From the NCBI GenBank assembly GCA_027214385.1, contig JAPVXR010000001.1, positions 1-64,000 on the forward strand: a stretch of 64,000 bases of DNA. The letters are read 5' to 3'. Source of the stretch: Cryomorphaceae bacterium 1068. GTDB lineage: Bacteria > Bacteroidota > Bacteroidia > Flavobacteriales_D > Cryomorphaceae. Shown here in pieces: positions 25,741-34,386 of the stretch. A program made the translations under genes and the position numbers. How positions within the stretch are numbered: position 1 is the stretch's first letter; every line of letters begins with the position of its first letter. Under the pieces are notes generated by a model. The model searched no databases. It saw only the letters and a program-made list of their open reading frames with translations, and was not told the DNA's origin.

Positions 25741-27348
25741 ATGCCTGAATCAAAGCCAAGAATAGCCTATTTCTGCATGGAATATGGCCTCGATGATAAA
25801 TTGAAAACATACGCAGGTGGTCTCGGAATATTAGCGGGAGACTACATGAAAGGAGCCAAAGACCACAATTTTCCAATTGTGGGTTTGGGGCTTAAATGGA
25901 AGCAAGGTTATACCGATCAATACATTGACAAAGACGGTCAACCGTACGATAGCTACAAGAATCAAAACTATGATTTCTTGGAAGATACCGGAGTTACGGT
26001 TTCTGTTACTATTCGTCAGCGCGAAGTTTTCGTGAAGGTTTGGAAATGTGATTCATTTGGAAATGCGCCACTTTATCTACTTGATACCGACATTCCTGAA
26101 AACGAAGACGCATGGATTACCGGTCAACTTTACGGTTGGTTTGGTGAAGAGCGTATTGCTCAGGAAATGGTTCTCGGTGTAGCAGGTGTTAGAGCCTTGC
26201 GCGCACTAGGAATTGACGTAGATCTTTATCACTTTAACGAAGGACACGCTCTTTTTGCCGGATTTGAACTCGTTCGCGAAAAGCGTGATGCAGGTAAGTC
26301 ATTTGACGAAGCACTGGATGCGAGCCGCGAAGAAATCGTTTTCACAACGCACACACCTGTTGTACAAGGAAACGAATCACACACCATTGATCGCCTCATG
26401 TACATGGGTGCGAATATGGGAATGACAGTTGAACAAATGGTGAGCCTCGGTGGTGCACCTTTCAATATGACCGTAGGAGCACTTAGAATGTCTAAGAAAG
26501 CAAATGCCGTTGCACAACTTCACGGAGAAACAGCTCAGAAAATGTGGGCACACGTTGAAGGTGGTTCTGAAATAGTTCCCATTACCAATGCCATCCACCG
26601 GCCAACGTGGGTAGATTCTGCAATGACAGATGCCGCCGAAGGAAAGGGCGATATTTGGGAAAGCCACATGAAGAATAAGCGAGCGCTTGTTGATTTTGTG
26701 AAAGAACGAACAGGAGCTGAGTTGAAGGAAGATGTTCTGACTTTAGGGTTTTCAAGAAGAGCGGTAGCTTATAAAAGAGCCAATTTGCTTTTCCGCGATC
26801 CTGAGGTAATAGATCCGCTTTTGAAAGAGGGAAAATTACAAATCGTGTATTCAGGAAAAGCGCACCCATTGGATGATGGCGGAAAGCAATTGATTGCTGA
26901 GATTGTTGGTTTTTCTAAAAAATACCCTCACGCTGTTGTCTACATTCCAAATTACGATATGGCAACGGGGTCAGCCCTCACCAGAGGATCTGATGTTTGG
27001 TTAAACAATCCGCGTCGCCCGAAAGAAGCGAGTGGAACTTCAGGAATGAAGGCAGCGATCAACGGTGTGCTGAACTGCAGTATTCTAGATGGATGGTGGC
27101 CTGAGGCTTGCGATCATGGTAAGAACGGATGGCAATTCGGAGATGCCTTTGTGGGAGTAACTGAGGCTGAGCACGACAAGCATGATGGTGATGCACTTTA
27201 CAAAGTCCTTTTGGATGAAGTAATCCCTACTTTTTATAACGACCGCGATAAGTGGGTAAGCATGATGAAGCAGAGTATTCTTGACTGTAAAGATCAATTT
27301 GCCGTTAAGAGGATGCTCGAAGAGTATTACGATCTTTTGTACGTATAG
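25741..27348 (+). CDS. glgP: Alpha-glucan phosphorylase, short form
   Basis: This 535-aa GT35 enzyme releases glucose-1-phosphate from glycogen or maltodextrin. It is of the short type known from thermophiles and Bacteroidota (classical GlgP exceeds 800 aa). Visible motifs are FCMEYGLDDKLKTYAGGLGILAGDYMK at the start, HFNEGHALFAGFEL, THTPVVQGNESH, YKRANLLFRDP and, near residue 430, EASGTSGMKAAINGVLNCSILDGWW, which holds the PLP-binding Lys. No other glycogen gene is present. It ends in a strong terminator. Confidence 0.93.
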   Translation: MPESKPRIAYFCMEYGLDDKLKTYAGGLGILAGDYMKGAKDHNFPIVGLGLKWKQGYTDQYIDKDGQPYDSYKNQNYDFLEDTGVTVSVTIRQREVFVKVWKCDSFGNAPLYLLDTDIPENEDAWITGQLYGWFGEERIAQEMVLGVAGVRALRALGIDVDLYHFNEGHALFAGFELVREKRDAGKSFDEALDASREEIVFTTHTPVVQGNESHTIDRLMYMGANMGMTVEQMVSLGGAPFNMTVGALRMSKKANAVAQLHGETAQKMWAHVEGGSEIVPITNAIHRPTWVDSAMTDAAEGKGDIWESHMKNKRALVDFVKERTGAELKEDVLTLGFSRRAVAYKRANLLFRDPEVIDPLLKEGKLQIVYSGKAHPLDDGGKQLIAEIVGFSKKYPHAVVYIPNYDMATGSALTRGSDVWLNNPRRPKEASGTSGMKAAINGVLNCSILDGWWPEACDHGKNGWQFGDAFVGVTEAEHDKHDGDALYKVLLDEVIPTFYNDRDKWVSMMKQSILDCKDQFAVKRMLEEYYDLLYV

Positions 27349-27371
27349 TTAGAGAGCAACCATTAATGTTT

Positions 27372-27404
27372 AAAGCCGTTTCCCTCAGGAAGCGGCTTTT
27401 TTAT
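27372..27404 (+). terminator. Intrinsic terminator of the glucan phosphorylase gene
   Basis: AAGCCG-TTCC pairs with GGAA-GCGGCTT around CTCA, with one bulged base, and is followed by TTTTTTATTT. Confidence 0.85.
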
Positions 27405-27702
27405 TTCCTACTTGATTCCAGAATAGACCTCAATTATTGACTGTAGACTAAAATACTTCTGATTGGTAAGCGAATTTCGCTGCAGACAGGAGTGAATATT
27501 TTTATCAGAAATAATGCTAGTGAACAAAAAAATTCGATGAATACAGATTTTCGATCGATGAATTTTTTGAGTGTGATTTTTAGAAACAAGCTTTTTGCAT
27601 TTTCCAGATCTATAATTTGCTTCAACAATATTGATTATCATGGTAATATGACTTTTTCTCCCATGCAGTTGTTGTTGAAAAAAAAAGAACTTTGAATAAT
27701 TG
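27405..27702. other. AT-rich intergenic stretch with nothing recognised
   Basis: No coding frame with family similarity and no RNA gene were seen here. The control elements of the next gene begin at about 27703. Confidence 0.5.
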
Positions 27703-27738
27703 CGTTTCGACAAAACATAAAATAATGTCGACGAAACG
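27703..27738. promoter_or_regulatory. Inverted repeat over the -33 region (possible operator)
   Basis: CGTTTCG (27703-27709) and CGAAACG (27732-27738) form a 7-bp inverted repeat with 22 bases between; TCGAC and GTCGA lie inside it. The right arm touches the -33 TTG of the following promoter, so a bound protein would affect initiation. Confidence 0.4.
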
Positions 27739-27768
27739 TTGAAAAGCGATTAATAATGGGTAAATTTG
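27739..27768 (+). promoter_or_regulatory. Promoter of the 2135-aa T9SS cargo gene
   Basis: TTG (27739-27741), 19 bases, then TAAATTTG (27761-27768) is a textbook Bacteroidota -33/-7 promoter. Transcription should begin near 27775, about 98 bases before the ATG. Confidence 0.75.
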
Positions 27769-27776
27769 ATTATTCG

Positions 27777-27812
27777 TAAGCCTAAGAAGTTATTAACATA
27801 TCGATAGGCTTA
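27777..27812 (+). repeat. Stem-loop at the extreme 5' end of the cargo mRNA
   Basis: TAAGCCTA (27777-27784) pairs perfectly with TAGGCTTA (27805-27812). It would begin within a few bases of the predicted transcription start, the position of known 5' mRNA-stabilising hairpins. Confidence 0.5.
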
Positions 27813-27872
27813 GAAAAGTTTTGTGATCGAAATTTCAAATTAACATTAATTCTAAATCTAAAATTTAACCAA

Positions 27873-30800
27873 ATGAAAACAGATGCTACACTTAAGTCGG
27901 ATGTGCTGACTAAGGTGATGAATCGAGCGGTTAATTGTAGTCTTTTCCTAACCAAAGGAATGTTGATTGCAATGACTTTGCTTTTCTCATCTACCTTTAT
28001 TTTCGCCCAATCCGGTTCTAATGGTGATGAACCATTAGTAATTGTTAAAAAGGGATACTATCCGGGAGATGGAGTTGTTCCTGCTGAGGTTCAGGCACTC
28101 ATATCTGAGTATGCTGCCCAGCAGTCGTCCATCGGTACTTTGGGCGATACAGAGCCCACAGGAACACCACCTACAATTGAAAATTGTCCTGCAGATCAAA
28201 CAGTAGAATGTTTTGGTGATGTTGGTCATACTGCTTCAGAATTGGAGTATACAATCAATTGTGGTCCTAACGGTATCATTATTATATATGAGCCGCCTGG
28301 AGTGCTTATTACCGGTTCTTGCCCCGGAACAGAATATGTAGTGACATATGATGTTTGGGACCAGTGTGGCAATAATGTGACTTGTGATCAAATCTTTACC
28401 ATTGATAATCCTGGTCCTGAGATTACATCTTGTCCGGAAGGTGGGATAATTGAAACGCCTGATCAAGCGGTTTCTGATGTAGATGCAGTTGAGTTTACAT
28501 TCTCATGTCCTGATGATCCTCTTTGCTCTGAAATCACCGTGGATGTTGAATACACTGAGGATAATGATCCTTGCATGGGCGACATGTACATCTACACTTA
28601 CACCGTCACTGATGGTTGTGGAAGAACAGATGAGTGTCAGCAGATTTTTACAATACCACCGCCCGAGCTGGAAATAGTATGTAGCGATTCTGAAGTTGTA
28701 GAATGTGCTTCAGATATTACTCCATCTGAAGATGATGTGGAAGTAATTGGAGCTATTGAAGGAGTTGAAACCAACGTAATGGTTGGAATTCCAATGTTAG
28801 TGAGCGGAGATGCAGGCTGTTCAGGAGCTGTTTATGAAGTTTCATATATGGTGACTGACGAATGTGACCGCACTGCGTCTTGCACCAGAACATATACATT
28901 AGACAATGATGGTCCGACTATCACGGCTCCTGATGATGTGACAATAGAATGTGCATCTGATGCTGCTGAAAATATTGATGGAGTTTCTTTTACTACATCA
29001 TGCGAGCTTGGCGGAGTTGTTACGGCTTCAGAAATTATTCTAGTTGAAGGCAACGGAACCTGTGTTGGTTCGGTTTGGAAGTATATTTATACTGTAACAG
29101 ATGCTTGCGAACGTACGGCTACTGATGAGCAGTTTGTAACTATTTTCAATGAAGGCCCATCTATAGTAGTACCTGACGATGCTGATCTTGAATGTGGTGA
29201 CTCAACTGATCCCTCAGAAACAGGAACAGCAACAGCTTCTGACCCTTGTGAGGGAGAATTGGAAGTGTTCTTTGAAGATGCGGTTGTTTCTGAGTCGTGC
29301 CCTCAAGTGATTGAGAGAACTTGGTCGGCGATGAACGGATGTGAAGTAATGGTAAGTGGTGTTCAAACCATCACAATTGTAGATGAAGAGGCTCCCGTGT
29401 TTGATTTAGATTGTCAGTTTGACTTTGATTTATTGACGAGCGAGGGTGCAGATTGCCCCGCAGAAGCTGGATTCAGCTTTGAAGAAGGCGATGAGTTCCC
29501 TGTTACTCAAGGATACAGCATAGCTGGAGTTGATATTCTTCCGTTGTTTGGTTGCGTAACAGATAATTGCACTTCAGATGAGGACATTGTGATTCGTGTA
29601 GCGTCAATCACCGAAGAAGGTGATGGGTGCAGCAAGAGCTTTACTGTGGACTTCGAGGCTCTTGATGAATGTGAAAATGTAGGTGGTGGTTTTTCTTGTA
29701 ACTACACTGTTACAGATGATGAAGCTCCTGTATTGAATATGCCTGATGTAACGGAAGCAGATGTAACTTGTTCTGATCTTCCAGTGGAAGATGCAATTGG
29801 TTTTGCAGAAGGGACTCTTAGTCCTGAAGAAGAGGCTGCATTCTTGGCGCAGGCATCAGCACTTTTTGTAGACTTAGGATTGATTCCTGAAGGAGCTGAA
29901 GATAGCTGCGGAGATGCAGAGTGGAATGAAATTGATATTTCTGCTGTCGTTCCTGATCAAACATGCCCGACTCTAGTGGTTTTATCCTGTGTATTTGTAG
30001 CAGAGGATGAGTGTGGTAATGTTTCGGAGCCAGCAAGCACGAGCATTGCTATTGTAGATAATACCCCTCCGGTTATTTCTTGTCCAATGAACATTTCTGT
30101 ATCCTGTGAAGATGGAGATTCTCCTGATGTAACGGGAATGGCAATGGCTACCGATGATTGCTCAGAAGCAGAAATTACATTTGAGGATGTTGTTGTATCA
30201 GACGGATGTCCTACGATTATTGAAAGAACATTTACAGCAACAGACGGGTGTGGACTTACTTCATCTTGTGTGCAGGAAATCACTATCACCTTCGATGTAC
30301 CAACTATCACAGCACCTGAAGATGTAATCATCGAATGTGCTGCGGATGCAGCTGCTGATATTGAAGGAGTAACCTTTACCACCGTGTGCGAACTCGGTGG
30401 AGAGGTAACCGCAGAAGGTCCGATCCTATTAGAAGGTGATGGACTCTGTGACGGTTCACTTTGGGAGTTTGTGTACACGGTAACTGATGATTGCGGAAAT
30501 ACGGCAAGTGCTTCACAACAAGTGACGATTTCTAACGAAGGTCCCACTATCATGGCTCCTGAAGACGTAATCATCGAATGTGCTGCAGATGCAGCTGCTG
30601 ATATCGAAGGAGTTTCATTTACAACTTCTTGCGATTTTGGTGGAGAAGTAACGGCAGAAGGCCCGATTCTATTAGAAGGAGACGGGTTCTGTGACGGTTC
30701 ACTTTGGGAGTTTGTATACACGGTAACCGATGACTGCGGCCGCACAGCAAGTGCTTCCCAGATGGTAACGATTGAAAACGACGGTGCTTCCATTATGGTA

Positions 30801-33800
30801 CCGGAAGATGTTACGATCAGTTGTGAAGAGTCCACCCTTCCTGAGAATACTGGAATGGCCGTGGCCTCAGAGGCATGTGCAGGAGAACTTGACGTAACTT
30901 ATGAAGATGAAATACTGGAAGAATCCTGTCCATTAGTGATCCAGCGAACCTGGTCATCAGAGTCAGAGTGTGGCGGAACGTTAACAGGAGTTCAGATCAT
31001 CACGGTAGAGGATAACATTCCTCCCGTTTTGAACATGCCTGATGTAACGGAAGCAGATGTAACTTGTTCTGATCTTCCGTTGGAAGATGCAATTGCTTTT
31101 GCAGAAGGGACACTTAGCCCGGAAGATGAAGCTGAATTCTTGGCAGAAGCAGCGGCACTCTTTGTTGAACTAGGTTTGATTCCTGAAGGCGCAGAAGACA
31201 CTTGTGGTGATGCTCAAGTTGTAGAAGTAGGTATTGAAGCAGTCGTGTCCGAAGATTGTCCGGTTCTTGTAGAACTTACATGCATCTTTGTAGCAGTTGA
31301 CGATTGTGAAAATGTATCGGAACCTGCGGCTACAAGTATTTTCATCATCGATAATACTGCGCCCGTAATCACTTGTCCAGACGATATTTCCGTTGCATGT
31401 GAGGAAGGAACTTCTCCAGACGTAACGGGGATGGCTACAGCCACTGACGATTGTTCAGATGCAGAGGTTACATATGAAGATGTAGTCGTTTCTGAAGGAT
31501 GTCCTATGATTATCGAACGAACGTTTACCGCGACAGATGGTTGTGGGTATACTTCGACTTGTACACAGATAATTACCGTTACTTATGAGATGCCGACGAT
31601 AGTGGCACCTGAAGATGTGATCATCGAGTGTGCGGCTGATGCTGCTGCAGATATTGAAGGTGTAATAAGCACAACTGCTTGTGACCTTGGTGGAACAGTT
31701 ACTGCAGAAGGTCCGATTCTTTTAGAAGGAGACGGTTTCTGTGATGGCTCACTTTGGGAATTTGTTTACACAGTGACTGATGGTTGCGGAAGATCTGTTT
31801 CGGATTCGCAATTGGTAACGATCGAGAACGCAGGACCATCTATTGAAGCTCCGGATGATATAGAGGTGATCTGTATAGACGATTATGTAGCAAATGCAGA
31901 TGATGCAACAGTGATGGTTGCTTGTGACTTTACATCAGAGGTAGTTGTTAGCGACCCTGTTCTCATCGAAGGACAAGGTTCGTGTAATTTGACTCAGTAT
32001 GAGGTGACTTATACGGTTACTGATCAATGTGATAGAGAATCGTCAGATGTACAAATCGTTACTTGTGTGAATGATGGTCTCGACATTTTTGAAACCCCTG
32101 ATGATGGTATCGTAACTTGTTATGAAGATATCGTTCCTGACCCATGGGGTATCGAGTACTTCTCTCCTTGTAGTTCTGATGTATTTATCCAGGTTACGCC
32201 TCCTACGCAGCTTTGCTGTACTGAGGATTGCCCTGGAGCACAATATGTTGTTGTCTACACCATCACAAATGATTGTGGTGATGAAGAAGTGATTGAGCAG
32301 ATCTTTACGATTGAAAATGAAGGTCCGACAATTATCACTTGTGGTGAGAATGAAATGGTAGAATCAGTTGAAGATATCGTAGTTTCTGTTGACGATGTTG
32401 AGTATGTAACTGCTTGCGGAATCGACTGTGATGTCGCAGTGGTATCTGAACCCGAAGTAGTCGACAACGGCTGTTCAGGAACAGATTACATCTATACTTA
32501 CACTATCACGGATAATTGTGGAAGAACAGCAACTTGTGAAAGAGTGTTCACTATTCCTAGTGATGATCCGACATGTGATCTTGATGATGACTGTAACTCC
32601 TTCACGACTTACTATGCTGACATAAGCGGTGGTCAAACTACGCTCTACAGTGTGGAATTCACTGCTACAGAAGCATTGCTGACATACGAAACAGATGTGG
32701 ACTTCAGTGCACACATTGCTTTTGATGCTGTGAATGACGTTGTTTACTTAGTGAACTCTAATGGTTCCTCAATTCTGGCATATGATCCATCTACGGATAC
32801 AGAATTGTTTGAGCTTACAATTGGTGGAAGCATTAACCAGTTGTTTGCTGTGGTATACAACCCGATGGATCAATTGATCTATGTAGGAGATGCGAACGAT
32901 GACGAAATTTACACGATTGATCCTTTGGGATTAGGTGATGCGAATTTCTTTGCCGAAGGACCTGTTGAAGGTGGAGATCTCGCGATTCAAGACGGTACCT
33001 TGTACTTGGTGAATCGTGGAAATACAAACCTTTATGAATTCGTTGATAACGGAGGAGGGCCTGAAGCAGTTCTAGTCGCGGCTACAGATAGTCCTGAAAT
33101 CAGTGGTATGGCACAGGCCAACAACTCAACCGACCTGATTCTTTCGAATGCAGGTTCAGCGAACTTTACGAAAGTGAATGCCTCTAATGGTATGACTGAG
33201 AAAGTATATATCGCGATGTTGGGTGAAGACATGTTTGAGTTGGCTGATGGTGGTGATATGGCTGCAGGTTGTGCAAACAACTTCGGTATTGAGCCTTGCA
33301 GCTACCGTTTGTACTACACGCACAACCCAGAGGGTTCAAGCGACTACAGCTTGCTTCAGGTTGAGTTAGATGCATTAGGAAATGCGACCTACACAACTTT
33401 GTTGGAAGACTTGGGTAGTTCTCATATCGGTTTATCGAATGATGGTTCTGAAATCTACATGGTTGGAGGAAGCAATGTTCAGACTTACAATGTCGAGTCA
33501 GGGTTAATCACTAATAATGTGAATATCTTCAACGGAGCGAACCAGTCCAACTTGTCGAGCTTCCCTGCTGCTGTAGTTGGTCCGGACAATCAATTGTTCA
33601 TTGCCGGTGCAGGAAACAACGTTTGGGAATGTGATCCTGTAACGGGAGAAGCTACGAACGTTGCGACGGGCATCAATGTGAATGGAGGAGACTTGATCTT
33701 CGCACCTACGGGAGAAGAAGGAGCTGAAGAGCTTTGGATTATCACCCGTAATAATGGAACCTTCACAAGAGTTCTTGACCCTGGTAATGGAGCCTTTAGT

Positions 33801-34280
33801 GTAGATGTTCCGGAAATCAATGGTGCGGCAGTACTAGAGAACGGAAATGTGCTTCTAGCTGATGGAGATGGTAATAGCCTGCTTAAAGAAGTGAGCTTAG
33901 CCACTCAGGAAGTTGTAGCAACATATGACATAGACCTACCATTGTACAATGGAGATCTAGCTGGTGGATGCACAGGAGAAGAAGAGACGGTTTCAATTGC
34001 CGTTGCTGACGAGCTGTTGTCATTCCCATCTCAAGTATACCCTAATCCTTCTGTGGATAATGCTGTGATTACTTTCGAGCCTGTAGAAAATGTACGGACT
34101 CAGGTTGATCTATTTGACTTGTCAGGTAGACCATTAGAATCACTCTTCAATGCAGAAGTGAAGTCAGGATTGGAATACCGAGTGAATGTGAATACAAGCG
34201 CATTCGAAAACGGTATCTATATCTACAGAATCACAAACGGTTCACACCAAGTGACCAAGAAGTTGATGGTTGTAGATTAA
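27873..34280 (+). CDS. Giant T9SS-exported cysteine-rich repeat protein with probable beta-propeller
   Basis: This encodes 2135 aa. The signal sequence has a long polar start and the core GMLIAMTLLFSSTFIFAQ (about 29-46). Residues about 100-1570 are a string of roughly 80-residue immunoglobulin-like modules with paired Cys and phrases such as YTVTDDCGRTAS and ATDDCS, close to HYR/PKD-type repeats. The modules fall into classes A, B, C and D that recur in a higher-order pattern. Residues about 1575-2040 look like a beta-propeller (HIAFDAVNDVVYLVNSNG, LIYVGDANDDEIYTIDP). From about 2052 a type A sorting domain begins with VYPNPSVDNAVITF and ends KKLMVVD. The protein is strongly acidic and probably a cell-surface or released adhesin-like structure. 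Its binding partner is unknown. Confidence 0.88.
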   Translation: MKTDATLKSDVLTKVMNRAVNCSLFLTKGMLIAMTLLFSSTFIFAQSGSNGDEPLVIVKKGYYPGDGVVPAEVQALISEYAAQQSSIGTLGDTEPTGTPPTIENCPADQTVECFGDVGHTASELEYTINCGPNGIIIIYEPPGVLITGSCPGTEYVVTYDVWDQCGNNVTCDQIFTIDNPGPEITSCPEGGIIETPDQAVSDVDAVEFTFSCPDDPLCSEITVDVEYTEDNDPCMGDMYIYTYTVTDGCGRTDECQQIFTIPPPELEIVCSDSEVVECASDITPSEDDVEVIGAIEGVETNVMVGIPMLVSGDAGCSGAVYEVSYMVTDECDRTASCTRTYTLDNDGPTITAPDDVTIECASDAAENIDGVSFTTSCELGGVVTASEIILVEGNGTCVGSVWKYIYTVTDACERTATDEQFVTIFNEGPSIVVPDDADLECGDSTDPSETGTATASDPCEGELEVFFEDAVVSESCPQVIERTWSAMNGCEVMVSGVQTITIVDEEAPVFDLDCQFDFDLLTSEGADCPAEAGFSFEEGDEFPVTQGYSIAGVDILPLFGCVTDNCTSDEDIVIRVASITEEGDGCSKSFTVDFEALDECENVGGGFSCNYTVTDDEAPVLNMPDVTEADVTCSDLPVEDAIGFAEGTLSPEEEAAFLAQASALFVDLGLIPEGAEDSCGDAEWNEIDISAVVPDQTCPTLVVLSCVFVAEDECGNVSEPASTSIAIVDNTPPVISCPMNISVSCEDGDSPDVTGMAMATDDCSEAEITFEDVVVSDGCPTIIERTFTATDGCGLTSSCVQEITITFDVPTITAPEDVIIECAADAAADIEGVTFTTVCELGGEVTAEGPILLEGDGLCDGSLWEFVYTVTDDCGNTASASQQVTISNEGPTIMAPEDVIIECAADAAADIEGVSFTTSCDFGGEVTAEGPILLEGDGFCDGSLWEFVYTVTDDCGRTASASQMVTIENDGASIMVPEDVTISCEESTLPENTGMAVASEACAGELDVTYEDEILEESCPLVIQRTWSSESECGGTLTGVQIITVEDNIPPVLNMPDVTEADVTCSDLPLEDAIAFAEGTLSPEDEAEFLAEAAALFVELGLIPEGAEDTCGDAQVVEVGIEAVVSEDCPVLVELTCIFVAVDDCENVSEPAATSIFIIDNTAPVITCPDDISVACEEGTSPDVTGMATATDDCSDAEVTYEDVVVSEGCPMIIERTFTATDGCGYTSTCTQIITVTYEMPTIVAPEDVIIECAADAAADIEGVISTTACDLGGTVTAEGPILLEGDGFCDGSLWEFVYTVTDGCGRSVSDSQLVTIENAGPSIEAPDDIEVICIDDYVANADDATVMVACDFTSEVVVSDPVLIEGQGSCNLTQYEVTYTVTDQCDRESSDVQIVTCVNDGLDIFETPDDGIVTCYEDIVPDPWGIEYFSPCSSDVFIQVTPPTQLCCTEDCPGAQYVVVYTITNDCGDEEVIEQIFTIENEGPTIITCGENEMVESVEDIVVSVDDVEYVTACGIDCDVAVVSEPEVVDNGCSGTDYIYTYTITDNCGRTATCERVFTIPSDDPTCDLDDDCNSFTTYYADISGGQTTLYSVEFTATEALLTYETDVDFSAHIAFDAVNDVVYLVNSNGSSILAYDPSTDTELFELTIGGSINQLFAVVYNPMDQLIYVGDANDDEIYTIDPLGLGDANFFAEGPVEGGDLAIQDGTLYLVNRGNTNLYEFVDNGGGPEAVLVAATDSPEISGMAQANNSTDLILSNAGSANFTKVNASNGMTEKVYIAMLGEDMFELADGGDMAAGCANNFGIEPCSYRLYYTHNPEGSSDYSLLQVELDALGNATYTTLLEDLGSSHIGLSNDGSEIYMVGGSNVQTYNVESGLITNNVNIFNGANQSNLSSFPAAVVGPDNQLFIAGAGNNVWECDPVTGEATNVATGINVNGGDLIFAPTGEEGAEELWIITRNNGTFTRVLDPGNGAFSVDVPEINGAAVLENGNVLLADGDGNSLLKEVSLATQEVVATYDIDLPLYNGDLAGGCTGEEETVSIAVADELLSFPSQVYPNPSVDNAVITFEPVENVRTQVDLFDLSGRPLESLFNAEVKSGLEYRVNVNTSAFENGIYIYRITNGSHQVTKKLMVVD
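29725..31850 (+). repeat. Internal segmental repeat with 431-432-codon offset
   Basis: Block B-C-A (about 29725-30540) recurs at about 31021-31835. A shared 42-base stretch begins at 29741 and 31037 (offset 1296 bases), and the start of module A recurs at 30312, 30555 and 31605 (offsets 243 and 1293 bases). All offsets are whole codons. Confidence 0.8.
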
Positions 34281-34298
34281 GCTGATTAATTTATCTTG

Positions 34299-34337
34299 AA
34301 AAACCCCGTCTCAAATATTTTGAGACGGGGTTTTTTA
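34299..34337. terminator. Bidirectional-looking terminator after the 2135-aa gene
   Basis: AAAACCCCGTCTCAAA pairs with TTTGAGACGGGGTTTT around a 3-base loop, with a T-run on the plus strand and A-run on the other side. It separates the giant gene from the carboxypeptidase gene. Confidence 0.85.
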
Positions 34338-34386
34338 TTGGACACGTGTGAAAATTAGCTCTACTTTTAGATCCTAATTCTAGTTC

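Noticed and set aside
29957-30835. 292-codon antisense frame inside the giant gene, rich in Ser/Thr/Pro
   Set aside because: It is the mirror of the acidic repeat modules; its apparent repeats come from the sense-strand repeats, and it has no start context or family similarity.
29725-31850. CRISPR-like or transposon-like interpretation of the long DNA repeats
   Set aside because: All repeat offsets are whole codons inside one open frame and encode protein modules.
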